64,000 nt of DNA from Aureimonas sp. AU22 (GTDB lineage: Bacteria; Pseudomonadota; Alphaproteobacteria; Rhizobiales; Rhizobiaceae): assembly GCF_001463745.1 (NCBI RefSeq), contig NZ_BBWJ01000045.1:116960-180959 (forward strand), given 5' to 3'. The notes under the pieces are model-generated. The model was not told the DNA's origin and did no database searches. It saw only the letters and a list, made by a program, of their open reading frames with translations. Both the position numbers and the translations under genes were made by a program. How positions within the stretch are numbered: position 1 is the first letter of the stretch; each line of letters opens with the position of its first letter. Below, piece by piece: positions 37,381-44,882 of this stretch.

Positions 37381-38337
37381 ATGAGCGCAACGAATGCCGG
37401 TCGCTTCGGCTCTCGGATCGAAGTGTTGGACATCGCACGCGGCGTCGCGCTTCTGTCGATGCTCGTCTACCACTTCACCTGGGACCTGGAATTTTTCGGG
37501 TATCTGCCGCCCGGCTACGCGCAGGTTGGTGGATGGCGGCTATTCGCCCGTTCAATCGCAATCAGCTTCCTGTTCCTCGTCGGCGTCGGACTGTTCCTGG
37601 CTCATCGCAACGGAGTCCGCTGGCCATCTTTCCGGAAGCGCCTCGGACAGATCGTGGCGGGCGCCGCCGTCATATCGCTGGCGACCTACCTGTTCACGCC
37701 GGAGACCTTCGTGTTCTTCGGCATTCTCCACCTGATCGCCGTCGCCAGTGTCCTTGGCCTAGCGCCGATTCGCCTGCCCTTTCTCCTCAACCTTGCGCTG
37801 GCGGCGCTGCTGATCGCCTTGCCGCTGTTCGTCTCGACGCCACTGACCGATCCGCGCTCGCTCGCTTGGCTGGGACTGTCGGCCCGGCCGCCGATCTCCA
37901 ACGACTTCGTGCCGCTGGTACCCTGGCTGGCACCCGTCTTGATCGGCATCGCGGTGGCGCAGATCGCCGAACGGTTCGATCTATGGGCGCGTCTGCGCCG
38001 ATGGAACGGCCGATTCGGCCCTGCGCGACACCTCGGCGTCCTCGGCCAGCACTCGCTTCTGTTCTATCTCGTTCACCAGCCTGTTTCGATCGGGCTCGTG
38101 GCAGCGTTCGCCTATTTCGTGCCGCCGGACCAAACCGCGGCCTTCGATCAGAGCTGCACCCAGACCTGCACCGACTCGCGCGACGAAGGCTTCTGCCAGC
38201 GCTACTGCGGCTGTGTGCGGGGTGAGCTGGAAAACCAAGATCTTCTCGCGACCCTCCTGGCCGGCCGTCTCGACGAGGCGCAGCAGCGGACGGTGCGGCA
38301 GACGGTCGATCAGTGTTCGTTTTCGTCGGAGCCCTGA
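37381..38337 (+). CDS. DUF1624 / heparan-alpha-glucosaminide N-acetyltransferase-like membrane protein
   Basis: 318 residues. Conserved opening RIEVLDIARGVALLSMLVYHFTWDLEFF, with the histidine of the acyltransferase-like fold, followed by about seven membrane helices and HSLLFYLVHQPV near residue 225. The last 70 residues leave the membrane and contain six cysteines (259, 263, 272, 276, 278, 312) in a C-x3-C ... C-x3-C-x-C pattern, suggesting disulfides or metal binding outside the bilayer. The acyl acceptor is unknown. It is convergent with the MerR gene, with 5 bp between the stops. Confidence 0.88.
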   Translation: MSATNAGRFGSRIEVLDIARGVALLSMLVYHFTWDLEFFGYLPPGYAQVGGWRLFARSIAISFLFLVGVGLFLAHRNGVRWPSFRKRLGQIVAGAAVISLATYLFTPETFVFFGILHLIAVASVLGLAPIRLPFLLNLALAALLIALPLFVSTPLTDPRSLAWLGLSARPPISNDFVPLVPWLAPVLIGIAVAQIAERFDLWARLRRWNGRFGPARHLGVLGQHSLLFYLVHQPVSIGLVAAFAYFVPPDQTAAFDQSCTQTCTDSRDEGFCQRYCGCVRGELENQDLLATLLAGRLDEAQQRTVRQTVDQCSFSSEP

Positions 38338-38342
38338 AGCGA

Positions 38343-38735
38343 TCAGCTGTTCGGCGATATGCCGAGTTCGGCCATGCGCGTGAGGCAGGCCTCTTCCGCC
38401 TGGTCGAGTTCGGACAGCAGATCCTCGATATCCCGGCGCTTCTGTTCGAGCTCGGCGCGTCGCTCGCCGACGCGTCGGATGATGGTGCGCAACTGCCCCG
38501 CCTCGCCCGGTGGGGTACGGTACATGCCCATGATCTCGCGGATCTCGGCGATGGAGAAACCGAGACGCTTGCCGCGTAGGATGATCTTCAGGAGCTGGCG
38601 GTCCGAATGCCGGAAAAGCCGGGTGCGACCACGTCGAATCGGGGAGATCAGCCCTTCGTCTTCGTAAAACCGGATCGTTCGCGTGGAGATGTCAAACTCC
38701 CGCGTCAATTCCGTGATGGTGTAGTAGTCGCGCAT
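38343..38735 (-). CDS. MerR-family transcriptional regulator, LiuR-like
   Basis: 130 residues from the ATG at 38735. The winged-helix DNA-binding domain is YYTITELTREFDISTRTIRFYEDEGLISP, followed by the RRGRTRLF wing, a long dimer helix (about 75-120) and a single cysteine near the end. This pattern matches LiuR, which in alphaproteobacteria controls leucine and isovalerate degradation. No liu genes are in the window. A TTGAC-N6-GTCAA palindrome upstream suggests autoregulation. Confidence 0.85.
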   Translation of the reverse strand: MRDYYTITELTREFDISTRTIRFYEDEGLISPIRRGRTRLFRHSDRQLLKIILRGKRLGFSIAEIREIMGMYRTPPGEAGQLRTIIRRVGERRAELEQKRRDIEDLLSELDQAEEACLTRMAELGISPNS

Positions 38736-38771
38736 CCGATCGGCCCCCGTCGAAGAAGCGTCACAAACCAG

Positions 38772-38789
38772 ATTGACGTAAAAGTCAAA
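38772..38789 (-). promoter_or_regulatory. LiuR-type operator upstream of the MerR gene
   Basis: TTGAC-GTAAAA-GTCAA with perfect 5-bp arms (38773-38777 and 38784-38788), 37 bp before the start codon. It resembles the TTGACGTNNACGTCAA-like sites predicted for LiuR. Confidence 0.5.
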
Positions 38790-38864
38790 TCCACGACAGT
38801 ATGGCATACACCATCAATCGGCGTATGCAGACCACACCTGAAGTATAAGGGAAGTAAGCAAGGC

Positions 38865-38949
38865 TGGTGCGGTCGAGAAGACTCGAACTTCCACGGGTTG
38901 CCCCACAGCGACCTCAACGCTGCGCGTCTACCAATTCCGCCACGACCGC
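38865..38949 (-). tRNA. tRNA-Leu (anticodon GAG)
   Basis: The minus strand folds as a class II tRNA of 85 nt: acceptor GCGGTCG paired with CGACCGC, a D-arm with GGTAGAC, an anticodon stem CAGCG/CGCTG with loop TTGAGGT (anticodon GAG, reading CUC and CUU), a variable arm, GTTCGAGTC in the T-arm, and an encoded CCA at 38865-38867. Confidence 0.95.
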
Positions 38950-39127
38950 ACGCCGTGTTCCGATCCGGAGATCGGCCCGGTCTCTCTCGACCGGTGGCGG
39001 CGATGTAACAAACGCTCCGGGGGCACACAAGCCTTTTCGCGGCGCCGCCCGTATTCTTTTTTCATGACAAGCCGCCCGAACGCGAATGCCCTTTGCGCGC
39101 GGGCATGCGCAGCGCTATCTCAGCCCC

Positions 39128-39871
39128 ATGGACAACCCCACTCCGCGCGCGGCGCTCGATATCGGTAGCTTCCATCCGGAGGCGGGCAGCCCGCCGGTGG
39201 AGTGGGTCGTGATCGAAGGCACGATCGACTATCCGGCAGCCGTCGCGCTCATGGAAGATCGCGCGGAACGCGTCGCCGGCGGGACGGCGCCGGAAGCCGT
39301 GTTCCTCGTCGAGCATCCGCCCCTCTACACAAGCGGCACGAGCGCTCACGCCGACGACCTCCTCGATGCCAGGCGATTCCCGGTGTTCCGCTCCGGGCGC
39401 GGCGGCGAATTCACCTACCATGGGCCGGGCCAGCGGGTGGCCTATGTGGTTCTCGACCTGAAGCGCCGGCGTCAGGACATTCGGGCCTTCGTCGCGGCCC
39501 TGGAGGAATGGGTCATCTCCACCTTGGCGACGTTCCAGATCCGCGGCGAACGGCGCGAGGACCGCGTCGGCGTGTGGGTTCGGCGGCCCGAGCGCGCGCC
39601 GCTCCCCGACGGCGCGATGGCCGAGGACAAGATCGCCGCCATCGGCATCCGCGTACGCAAGTGGGTGACGTTCCACGGCATCAGCCTGAACGTCGATCCC
39701 GACCTCTCTCATTTCGACGGGATCGTGCCCTGCGGCATCCGCGGCTACGGGGTGACGAGCCTCCTCGATCTCGGCATCGTGGTGTCGATGCCGGAGGTGG
39801 ACGGTGCCTTGCGCGCCCGATTCGACGAGATCTTCGGTCCGTCCATCCGAGCGGCTGAGGCCAAGGCATGA
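39128..39871 (+). CDS. lipB: Lipoyl(octanoyl) transferase
   Basis: Moves octanoate from ACP to lipoyl domains of 2-oxoacid dehydrogenases and the glycine cleavage H protein. It has 247 residues from the ATG at 39128. [12 protein letters not shown] is the substrate-loop signature; [17 protein letters not shown] holds the catalytic lysine, and DGIVPCGI the catalytic cysteine. An insertion with [15 protein letters not shown] lies before the lysine motif. Its stop overlaps the next start (ATGA). Confidence 0.96.
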   Translation: MDNPTPRAALDIGSFHPEAGSPPVEWVVIEGTIDYPAAVALMEDRAERVAGGTAPEAVFLVEHPPLYTSGTSAHADDLLDARRFPVFRSGRGGEFTYHGPGQRVAYVVLDLKRRRQDIRAFVAALEEWVISTLATFQIRGERREDRVGVWVRRPERAPLPDGAMAEDKIAAIGIRVRKWVTFHGISLNVDPDLSHFDGIVPCGIRGYGVTSLLDLGIVVSMPEVDGALRARFDEIFGPSIRAAEAKA

Positions 39872-40326
39872 CCGGCACCCGCGTCATCGTCGATGCCGAC
39901 GCCTGCCCGGTGAAAGACGAGGTCCTGGACGTCGCCGGGCGTCACGGTGCAGGCGTGGTCCTGGTGTCCAATGGCGGCATGCGCCCTTCGCGGTATCCCG
40001 GCGCACGAATCGTCAGCGTGTCGGACGGTTTCGACGCCGCGGACGACTGGATCGTTGAGGAGACAACGTCCGCGGATGTGGTGGTGACAGCCGACATCCC
40101 GCTGGCCTCGCGTGCCTTGGAAAAGGGCGCGGCCGTGCTCGGACCTGACGGCCGGCCCTTCACCGCCGCCAATATCGGTGCCGCGCTGTCGTTCCGTTCG
40201 TTCAACCAGCACTTACGCGAAAGCGGCACGTCGAGCACCTACAACAAGCCCTTCGCTCCGGCCGACCGGTCCCGCTTTCGTCAGGAATTGGACCGCGCCC
40301 TCCGGCGCGCCATGGTCGCGTCGTAA
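39868..40326 (+). CDS. DUF188/YaiI-family protein
   Basis: 152 residues of the UPF0178 family, a PIN-like fold of unknown role. [14 protein letters not shown] at the N-terminus supplies the acidic residues, [20 protein letters not shown] is the central motif, and the [12 protein letters not shown] helix ends the protein. It is coupled to lipB by an ATGA overlap. A 9-bp hairpin without T-tract follows at 40329-40351. Confidence 0.9.
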   Translation: MTGTRVIVDADACPVKDEVLDVAGRHGAGVVLVSNGGMRPSRYPGARIVSVSDGFDAADDWIVEETTSADVVVTADIPLASRALEKGAAVLGPDGRPFTAANIGAALSFRSFNQHLRESGTSSTYNKPFAPADRSRFRQELDRALRRAMVAS

Positions 40327-40328
40327 TG

Positions 40329-40351
40329 CGTCCGGAAAGCCGTTCCGGACG
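40329..40351 (+). repeat. Hairpin after the DUF188 gene
   Basis: CGTCCGGAA (40329-40337) pairs with TTCCGGACG (40343-40351) across a 5-nt loop. No T-tract follows, so it may be a transcript end-stabilising hairpin or a weak terminator before the cytochrome gene. Confidence 0.45.
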
Positions 40352-40384
40352 TAGCTCGATCCAAATCATTTGGGTGGACGGGAC

Positions 40385-41212
40385 ATGAAGCTTCTAGCCG
40401 ATCGCGACGGCCCCCTGGTCTACCGCCAGCGGTTCGCCACGCGCCTCACCCATTGGGTCTGGGTCGTGTGCCTCTTCTTCCTGCTCCTTTCCGGACTGCA
40501 GATCTTCATGGCTCGGCCGGACCTGTATCTCGGCCAGCAGTCCGGTTTCGACTTCGAGAACCGCGTGCTGAGCATCGGCGCGGCCTTCGACGAGGGCGAG
40601 CTCGAGGGCGTGACCACCGTTTTCGGCCGCAGCTTCGACACGACCGGCACGCTCGGCGTCATCGCGGATGCCAACGGCAACTTTCAACCGCAGACCTTCC
40701 CCGGCTGGCTGACGATCCCTTCCTACCGCGATCTCGCGACCGGTCGCGTCGTCCACTTCTTCTTCGCGTGGCTCCTCGTGGGAACGCTTGTGGTGTGGCT
40801 CGCGGCCAGCCTTCTCAACCGCCACATGACGCATGACATCCTGCCGCGCGGACGCGATCTGGTTGCTCTGCCGCAGGATGTCGCCGATCATGCCCGCCTG
40901 CGCTTTCACCATCAGCAGCGCTACGGTCCGCTGCAGAAGCTCTCCTATTTCGCGATCCTCATCGTGGTTCTGCCGTTGATGGTGGCGACGGGCCTGACCA
41001 TGTCGCCCGGCGTCAACGCCTTCGCGCCGTGGATGCTGGACCTATTCGGGGGCCGGCAGACGGCGCGGACGCTGCATTTCGGACTGATGCTGGTGCTGGT
41101 TTCGTTCGTGATCCTGCATATCGCGATGGTCCTCCTGGCCGGTCCGTTCAACGAAATGCGCTCCATGATCACCGGGTGGATGCGCATCGACGGCGAGGAA
41201 GACGCGCGATGA
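40385..41212 (+). CDS. Cytochrome b561-type membrane protein (partner of molybdopterin oxidoreductase)
   Basis: 275 residues from the ATG at 40385 (a TTG upstream is open). There are four membrane helices at about 23-42, 120-142, 186-206 and 228-252, with histidines 23, 124, 231 and 245 placed to bind b hemes, as in the Ni-hydrogenase cytochrome b / b561 family. A periplasm-sized loop (43-119) is unusually long. Its stop overlaps the molybdopterin gene, so it probably passes electrons between the quinone pool and that enzyme. Confidence 0.87.
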   Translation: MKLLADRDGPLVYRQRFATRLTHWVWVVCLFFLLLSGLQIFMARPDLYLGQQSGFDFENRVLSIGAAFDEGELEGVTTVFGRSFDTTGTLGVIADANGNFQPQTFPGWLTIPSYRDLATGRVVHFFFAWLLVGTLVVWLAASLLNRHMTHDILPRGRDLVALPQDVADHARLRFHHQQRYGPLQKLSYFAILIVVLPLMVATGLTMSPGVNAFAPWMLDLFGGRQTARTLHFGLMLVLVSFVILHIAMVLLAGPFNEMRSMITGWMRIDGEEDAR

Positions 41213-41988
41213 AGGGAGCACTCGATCGGCGCCGTTTTCTCGGCGGCCTTGCAGCGGCCTCCACCCTGCCCTTGTCCGGATGCTTCGATCCGCTGGTCGC
41301 CAATGATTCCGGCGTGCGCGACGTGCTGGAGAAAGCGAACGCGCTGACCTATCGGGCCCAGCGTCTCCTCCTCGGTTCCGATCATCTGGCGCGAGAATTC
41401 ACGCGATCGGACATCCGGCAGCCGATGCGTCCGAACGGTTCCACCAATCCACAGGACGAGCCCTACCTCGCGCTGGCTCGCCAGGACTTCTCGACCTTCC
41501 GGCTTTCGGTGACCGGCGCGGTACAACGCCCCCTCTCGCTGTCCCTTGCAGACCTGCAGGCGATGCCCGCGCGAACGCAGATCACCCGGCATGACTGCGT
41601 CGAGGGTTGGAGCTGCATTGCGGAATGGACAGGCACGCGGCTCGGCCTCGTGCTCGATCAGGCCGGCGTCGCCTCCTCCGCCCGCTACGTTGTGTTCCTG
41701 TGCTTCGATACGCTCGAGAACGGCTTCAACGGTCCGATCCGCTACTACGAGTCGATCGATCTCCTCGACGCGCGTCATCCGCAGACGATCCTCGCCTACG
41801 GCATGAACGGCGAGAAGCTTCCCGTATCCAACGGTGCGCCCCTGCGCGTCCGGGTGGAGCGACAGCTCGGCTACAAGATGGCGAAATACATCCGTGCGAT
41901 CGTGGTGACGGACTCGCTCGTCGCCTATGGCGACGGCAAGGGCGGCTTCTGGGAAGATCGCGGCTACGAATGGTTCGCCGGAATCTGA
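41209..41988 (+). CDS. Molybdopterin-dependent oxidoreductase, sulfite-oxidase fold, Tat signal
   Basis: 259 residues beginning in an ATGA overlap with the cytochrome gene. The N-terminus has a twin-arginine motif RRRFLGG (7-13) and then LSGC (22-25), a possible lipobox, so it may be an exported lipoprotein. HDCVEGWSCIAEW has the expected molybdenum-ligand cysteine, Cys130. ENGFNGPIRYYESIDLLDARHPQTILAYGMNG and APLRVRVERQLGYKMAKYI are typical of the fold. It resembles MsrP (YedY) in layout, but its partner is not a typical MsrQ, so the substrate is open. Confidence 0.9.
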   Translation: MKGALDRRRFLGGLAAASTLPLSGCFDPLVANDSGVRDVLEKANALTYRAQRLLLGSDHLAREFTRSDIRQPMRPNGSTNPQDEPYLALARQDFSTFRLSVTGAVQRPLSLSLADLQAMPARTQITRHDCVEGWSCIAEWTGTRLGLVLDQAGVASSARYVVFLCFDTLENGFNGPIRYYESIDLLDARHPQTILAYGMNGEKLPVSNGAPLRVRVERQLGYKMAKYIRAIVVTDSLVAYGDGKGGFWEDRGYEWFAGI

Positions 41989-42741
41989 TCAGTCGCGCAG
42001 GAGAAGGTCCGCCGCGCGCATGTCCGTCAGGCGGGCGGCGCGCCGAGCCTGGGCTTCCTCGTCCTCGCCCCAGAGCGAGATGTTCCAGTCCTCGTCCACA
42101 TGAGCGAGCCGCCAAGCCTCGTCGGCACCCAGCCGCCCTTCGGCAACCGCCAGTGCGAGAATCAACGAGCCGGTGAGCGTCGTCATCTGGTGGATGGCGG
42201 CCAACCGGAAAGGGTCCGCTTCGTGGTCCAGACGTGCGCGCAGGACCTGCAACGTATCGGGCGCCTGTGCCACGTGCATTACGCCGGAGGCCATGGCCAC
42301 ATGCACGCCGAAGCGATCCCGGACCCATGCGATCAACGGATCCCAGGCCTCGGCCTGGCGCTCGACCAGCCGCTCCGGTTCATCCGCGCGATAGGCGATC
42401 AGATCGGTCTCGGCGTAACGCCCGAGATCCGAGCGCGTCGCCCCGGGGTTCATGGCGACCCCGTCCAGCACCGTGTTGACGAGCCGGTTGACCGGCATCG
42501 TCGCGGGATCGATGTGTGTGCCCTGCCCTTCCCATTCCGCCGCCACGGCCTCAGCCGAAGTCCGGTTCGGCAGCGCCAGCATGGTGCGGGCCGGCGTGCG
42601 CACGGGACGCCCGTCCAGCCTGATCTCGAAGCCCGCCGGCGTCTCGGCGACGCTCACCTCGGTATAGAAGCGTTTCGGCAGTTCGGGCTTACGAGGCGTG
42701 CTGGGCATACGAGCCGGGTCCTGTTGCAGTTCGTCTCTCAT
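41989..42741 (-). CDS. ATP12-family F1-ATPase assembly chaperone
   Basis: 250 residues from the ATG at 42741. ATP12 proteins bind the F1 alpha subunit during ATP synthase assembly; the family is shared by mitochondria and alphaproteobacteria. KRFYTEVSVAETPAGFEIRLDGRPVRTPAR is the N-terminal domain, MPVNRLVNTVLD and the C-terminal helical domain with WDPLIAWV and VDEDWNISLWGEDEEA follow. The start overlaps the HAD gene's stop (ATGA). It is convergent with the molybdopterin gene, the stops being adjacent. Confidence 0.92.
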   Translation of the reverse strand: MRDELQQDPARMPSTPRKPELPKRFYTEVSVAETPAGFEIRLDGRPVRTPARTMLALPNRTSAEAVAAEWEGQGTHIDPATMPVNRLVNTVLDGVAMNPGATRSDLGRYAETDLIAYRADEPERLVERQAEAWDPLIAWVRDRFGVHVAMASGVMHVAQAPDTLQVLRARLDHEADPFRLAAIHQMTTLTGSLILALAVAEGRLGADEAWRLAHVDEDWNISLWGEDEEAQARRAARLTDMRAADLLLRD

Positions 42742-43427
42742 GCGCGAATTCCCACCGCCGGCTCGCTCGTCAGCCAGAGGTCGAGCGTATCCCTCAACTC
42801 CCTGACTGTGGTCGATACCCCGCTCGCGCCGGCCGCGCGCAATGCCTCCGGGGGCTGGGCGCCCCACGCGACACCCCAACCGGCAGCTCCCGCGGCCACT
42901 GCCATCTGCATGTCGAAGATCGCGTCCCCGACCACGAGGGTATCCTCGGGCCGGACCCCTAGGTCGGCGCAGCATTCCAGCACCATCGCGGGATGCGGCT
43001 TGGAGAGGCAGTCGTCGGCGGTGCGCACCGCCGGGAAGACGCCCTGCAGTCCGTGGACCTCGACGACGTTGCGGACGCCGCGGCGTGATTTGCCGGTGAC
43101 CATTCCAAGCAGAACGTCATCGCGCGCCGCCAACTGCCGCAGCATCGGCTCGACACCGGGGAAGAGACGCTCGGGGAACGCGCCTTGTGCACGAATCTCG
43201 TGAAACGCCCGCCGGTAGGTCTCCACCAGCGCAGGCAGCTCCTCGACCGGCACGGTCGGTGCCAGCCGATGGATCGCCAGATCCAGAGACAAACCGATCA
43301 CGCCGCTCGTGGCCGCATCGTCGGGCTCCGGCAGTCCGGCCATCGCGAAGCAGCGGCGCATGGTCTCGCAGATCAGGCCGAAACTGTCGGCCAGAGTGCC
43401 GTCGCAATCGAAGAGGATGGCACGCAT
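42738..43427 (-). CDS. HAD-superfamily phosphatase (phosphoglycolate phosphatase-like)
   Basis: 229 residues of the HAD subfamily IA. FDCDGTLADS has the nucleophile and general acid (Asp7, Asp9), GMVTGKSRRG motif II, and KPHPAMVLECC then VVGDAIFDMQMA motifs III and IV. It resembles Gph; which small phosphate ester it uses is not known. It is coupled to rluC (ATGA) and to the ATP12 gene (ATGA). Confidence 0.92.
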   Translation of the reverse strand: MRAILFDCDGTLADSFGLICETMRRCFAMAGLPEPDDAATSGVIGLSLDLAIHRLAPTVPVEELPALVETYRRAFHEIRAQGAFPERLFPGVEPMLRQLAARDDVLLGMVTGKSRRGVRNVVEVHGLQGVFPAVRTADDCLSKPHPAMVLECCADLGVRPEDTLVVGDAIFDMQMAVAAGAAGWGVAWGAQPPEALRAAGASGVSTTVRELRDTLDLWLTSEPAVGIRA

Positions 43428-44416
43428 CAATCGTTCTCGGCCGCCTCGTCGAAACCGAACAGGTTCCAGGTCTGGACCATGTGCGGCGGGAGCGGCGCGA
43501 TCTGGTCGATCCGACGCCCGCCGTCGGGATGGGGAATGATGATCCGGCGAGCATGGAGGTGGAGCCGGTTCTGGACGCCTCCAGGAAATTCCCAGTTGGT
43601 GTCGTGCTCGAAATATTTCGGATCGCCGAGGATCGGGTGTCCGATATGGGCAGCATGGACCCGAAGCTGGTGGGTGCGGCCCGTGTAGGGCTCCATCTCG
43701 ATCCAGGCGAAGGCCTGTGCCACCTGGTCCACCACGCGGTAGTGCGACAGCGCATGATCGGCGCCGTCCTCGCCGTGCTTGGCAACGCGCATGCGATCGC
43801 CGTCGAGGGTCTGCTCCTTGACGAGATAGGTCGAGATGCGCCCCTCGTGCGGCGCGGGCACGCCCTTCACCAGAGCCCAGTAGTATTTCTTCGTATCGCG
43901 CTCGCGGAAGGCCTTGGTCAGCGATACCGCTGCGCCCCGGGTTCTGGCGACGACCAGAATGCCGGATGTGTCGCGGTCGATACGATGGACGAGGCGCGGC
44001 TTCTCGCCCCGCTTGTTGCGCCATGCCTCCAGCATCCCGTCGACATGGCGATTGACGCCCGAGCCGCCCTGCACCGCGAGGCCCGCGGGTTTGTTGAAGA
44101 CATAGACCTTCTCGTCCTCGTAGATCAGCATCTGGCCGAGAACGTCGCCGTCGTGCTTGTCGCGCATCGTGTTGGCGGTCAGCACCGCCGTACGCGGACG
44201 GCCGGCGTCGACACCCATGGGCGGGATGCGGATCATCTGGCCGGCTTCGATGCGCGTGTCGGTCTTGGCTCGGCCGCCATCGACGCGCACCTGTCCGGAC
44301 CGCAGAAGCTTCTGCAGGTGTCCGAAACCGAGGCCCGGATAATGGATCTTGAACCAACGATCGAGACGCAGACCCGTCTCGTCCGGCTCCACCCTGATCT
44401 GCTCGACTACCGACAT
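43427..44416 (-). CDS. rluC: Pseudouridine synthase RluC/RluD family
   Basis: Converts uridines in 23S rRNA to pseudouridine. It has 329 residues: an S4 RNA-binding domain at about 15-75 (LRLDRWFKIHYPGLGFGHLQKLLRSGQVRVDG) and a catalytic domain with RLVHRIDRDTSGILVVA, holding the nucleophilic aspartate, and GRTHQLRVH. Assignment to RluC rather than RluD rests on family gestalt. It follows crcB by 70 bp and is coupled to the HAD gene. Confidence 0.92.
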   Translation of the reverse strand: MSVVEQIRVEPDETGLRLDRWFKIHYPGLGFGHLQKLLRSGQVRVDGGRAKTDTRIEAGQMIRIPPMGVDAGRPRTAVLTANTMRDKHDGDVLGQMLIYEDEKVYVFNKPAGLAVQGGSGVNRHVDGMLEAWRNKRGEKPRLVHRIDRDTSGILVVARTRGAAVSLTKAFRERDTKKYYWALVKGVPAPHEGRISTYLVKEQTLDGDRMRVAKHGEDGADHALSHYRVVDQVAQAFAWIEMEPYTGRTHQLRVHAAHIGHPILGDPKYFEHDTNWEFPGGVQNRLHLHARRIIIPHPDGGRRIDQIAPLPPHMVQTWNLFGFDEAAEND

Positions 44417-44486
44417 CGTATCTTCCTATCGCTCTAGACCCGGCGATACAGCATTCGACGCGTCGCCGGAACACCGGGCGCGTCGA

Positions 44487-44882
44487 TCAGCCGAGCTGAC
44501 GTACGAGCGCCGCGCCGGCCATCAGGGCCGCCAGACCGACAACGACGGACAACAGGATGTAGAGAATGGCCACGGCCTGCTGTCCGCCCTCCCAGAGAGC
44601 GATGGCATCGAGGCTGAACGAGGAGAAGGTCGTGTAGCCGCCGAGCACGCCGACCGCGAGAAACAATCGGACCTCGGGAAGGGTCGAGAAATGGCGGGCG
44701 ATGAGCTCGATCAGCACACCCATGGCGAACGAGCCCGTGACGTTGACGAAGAGCGTTGCGAAGGGAAAGCCGGTGCCGAACCAGCGACCTGCCGCCACCG
44801 CCATCCCATATCGGGCAACGCTGCCCAACGCACCACCCAGCGCCACAAGCACGAAACCCAGCATCGAGCCGTTGTCTCCCAT
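44487..44882 (-). CDS. crcB: Fluoride efflux channel CrcB (Fluc)
   Basis: Small dual-topology membrane channel that exports fluoride. It has four helices and 131 residues. The family marks are GGALGSVARYG, LFVNVTGSFAMG and GGYTTFSSFSLD. The start at 44882 shares a base with the rarA stop (TGATG); an ATG at 44864 (MLGFVLVALGG) is nearer the usual family start. No fluoride riboswitch was recognised upstream, where the rarA coding region lies. Confidence 0.93.
   Translation of the reverse strand: MGDNGSMLGFVLVALGGALGSVARYGMAVAAGRWFGTGFPFATLFVNVTGSFAMGVLIELIARHFSTLPEVRLFLAVGVLGGYTTFSSFSLDAIALWEGGQQAVAILYILLSVVVGLAALMAGAALVRQLG

Noticed and set aside
42738..44474. A 578-codon minus-strand frame through the HAD gene
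   Set aside because: The part upstream of 43427 is out of frame with, and overlaps, the well-supported rluC; the HAD start is fixed by the ATGA overlap.
44417..44486. A riboswitch or small RNA between crcB and rluC
   Set aside because: Only 70 bp without a clear structured core; the fluoride riboswitch, if present, should precede crcB, where rarA coding sequence lies.
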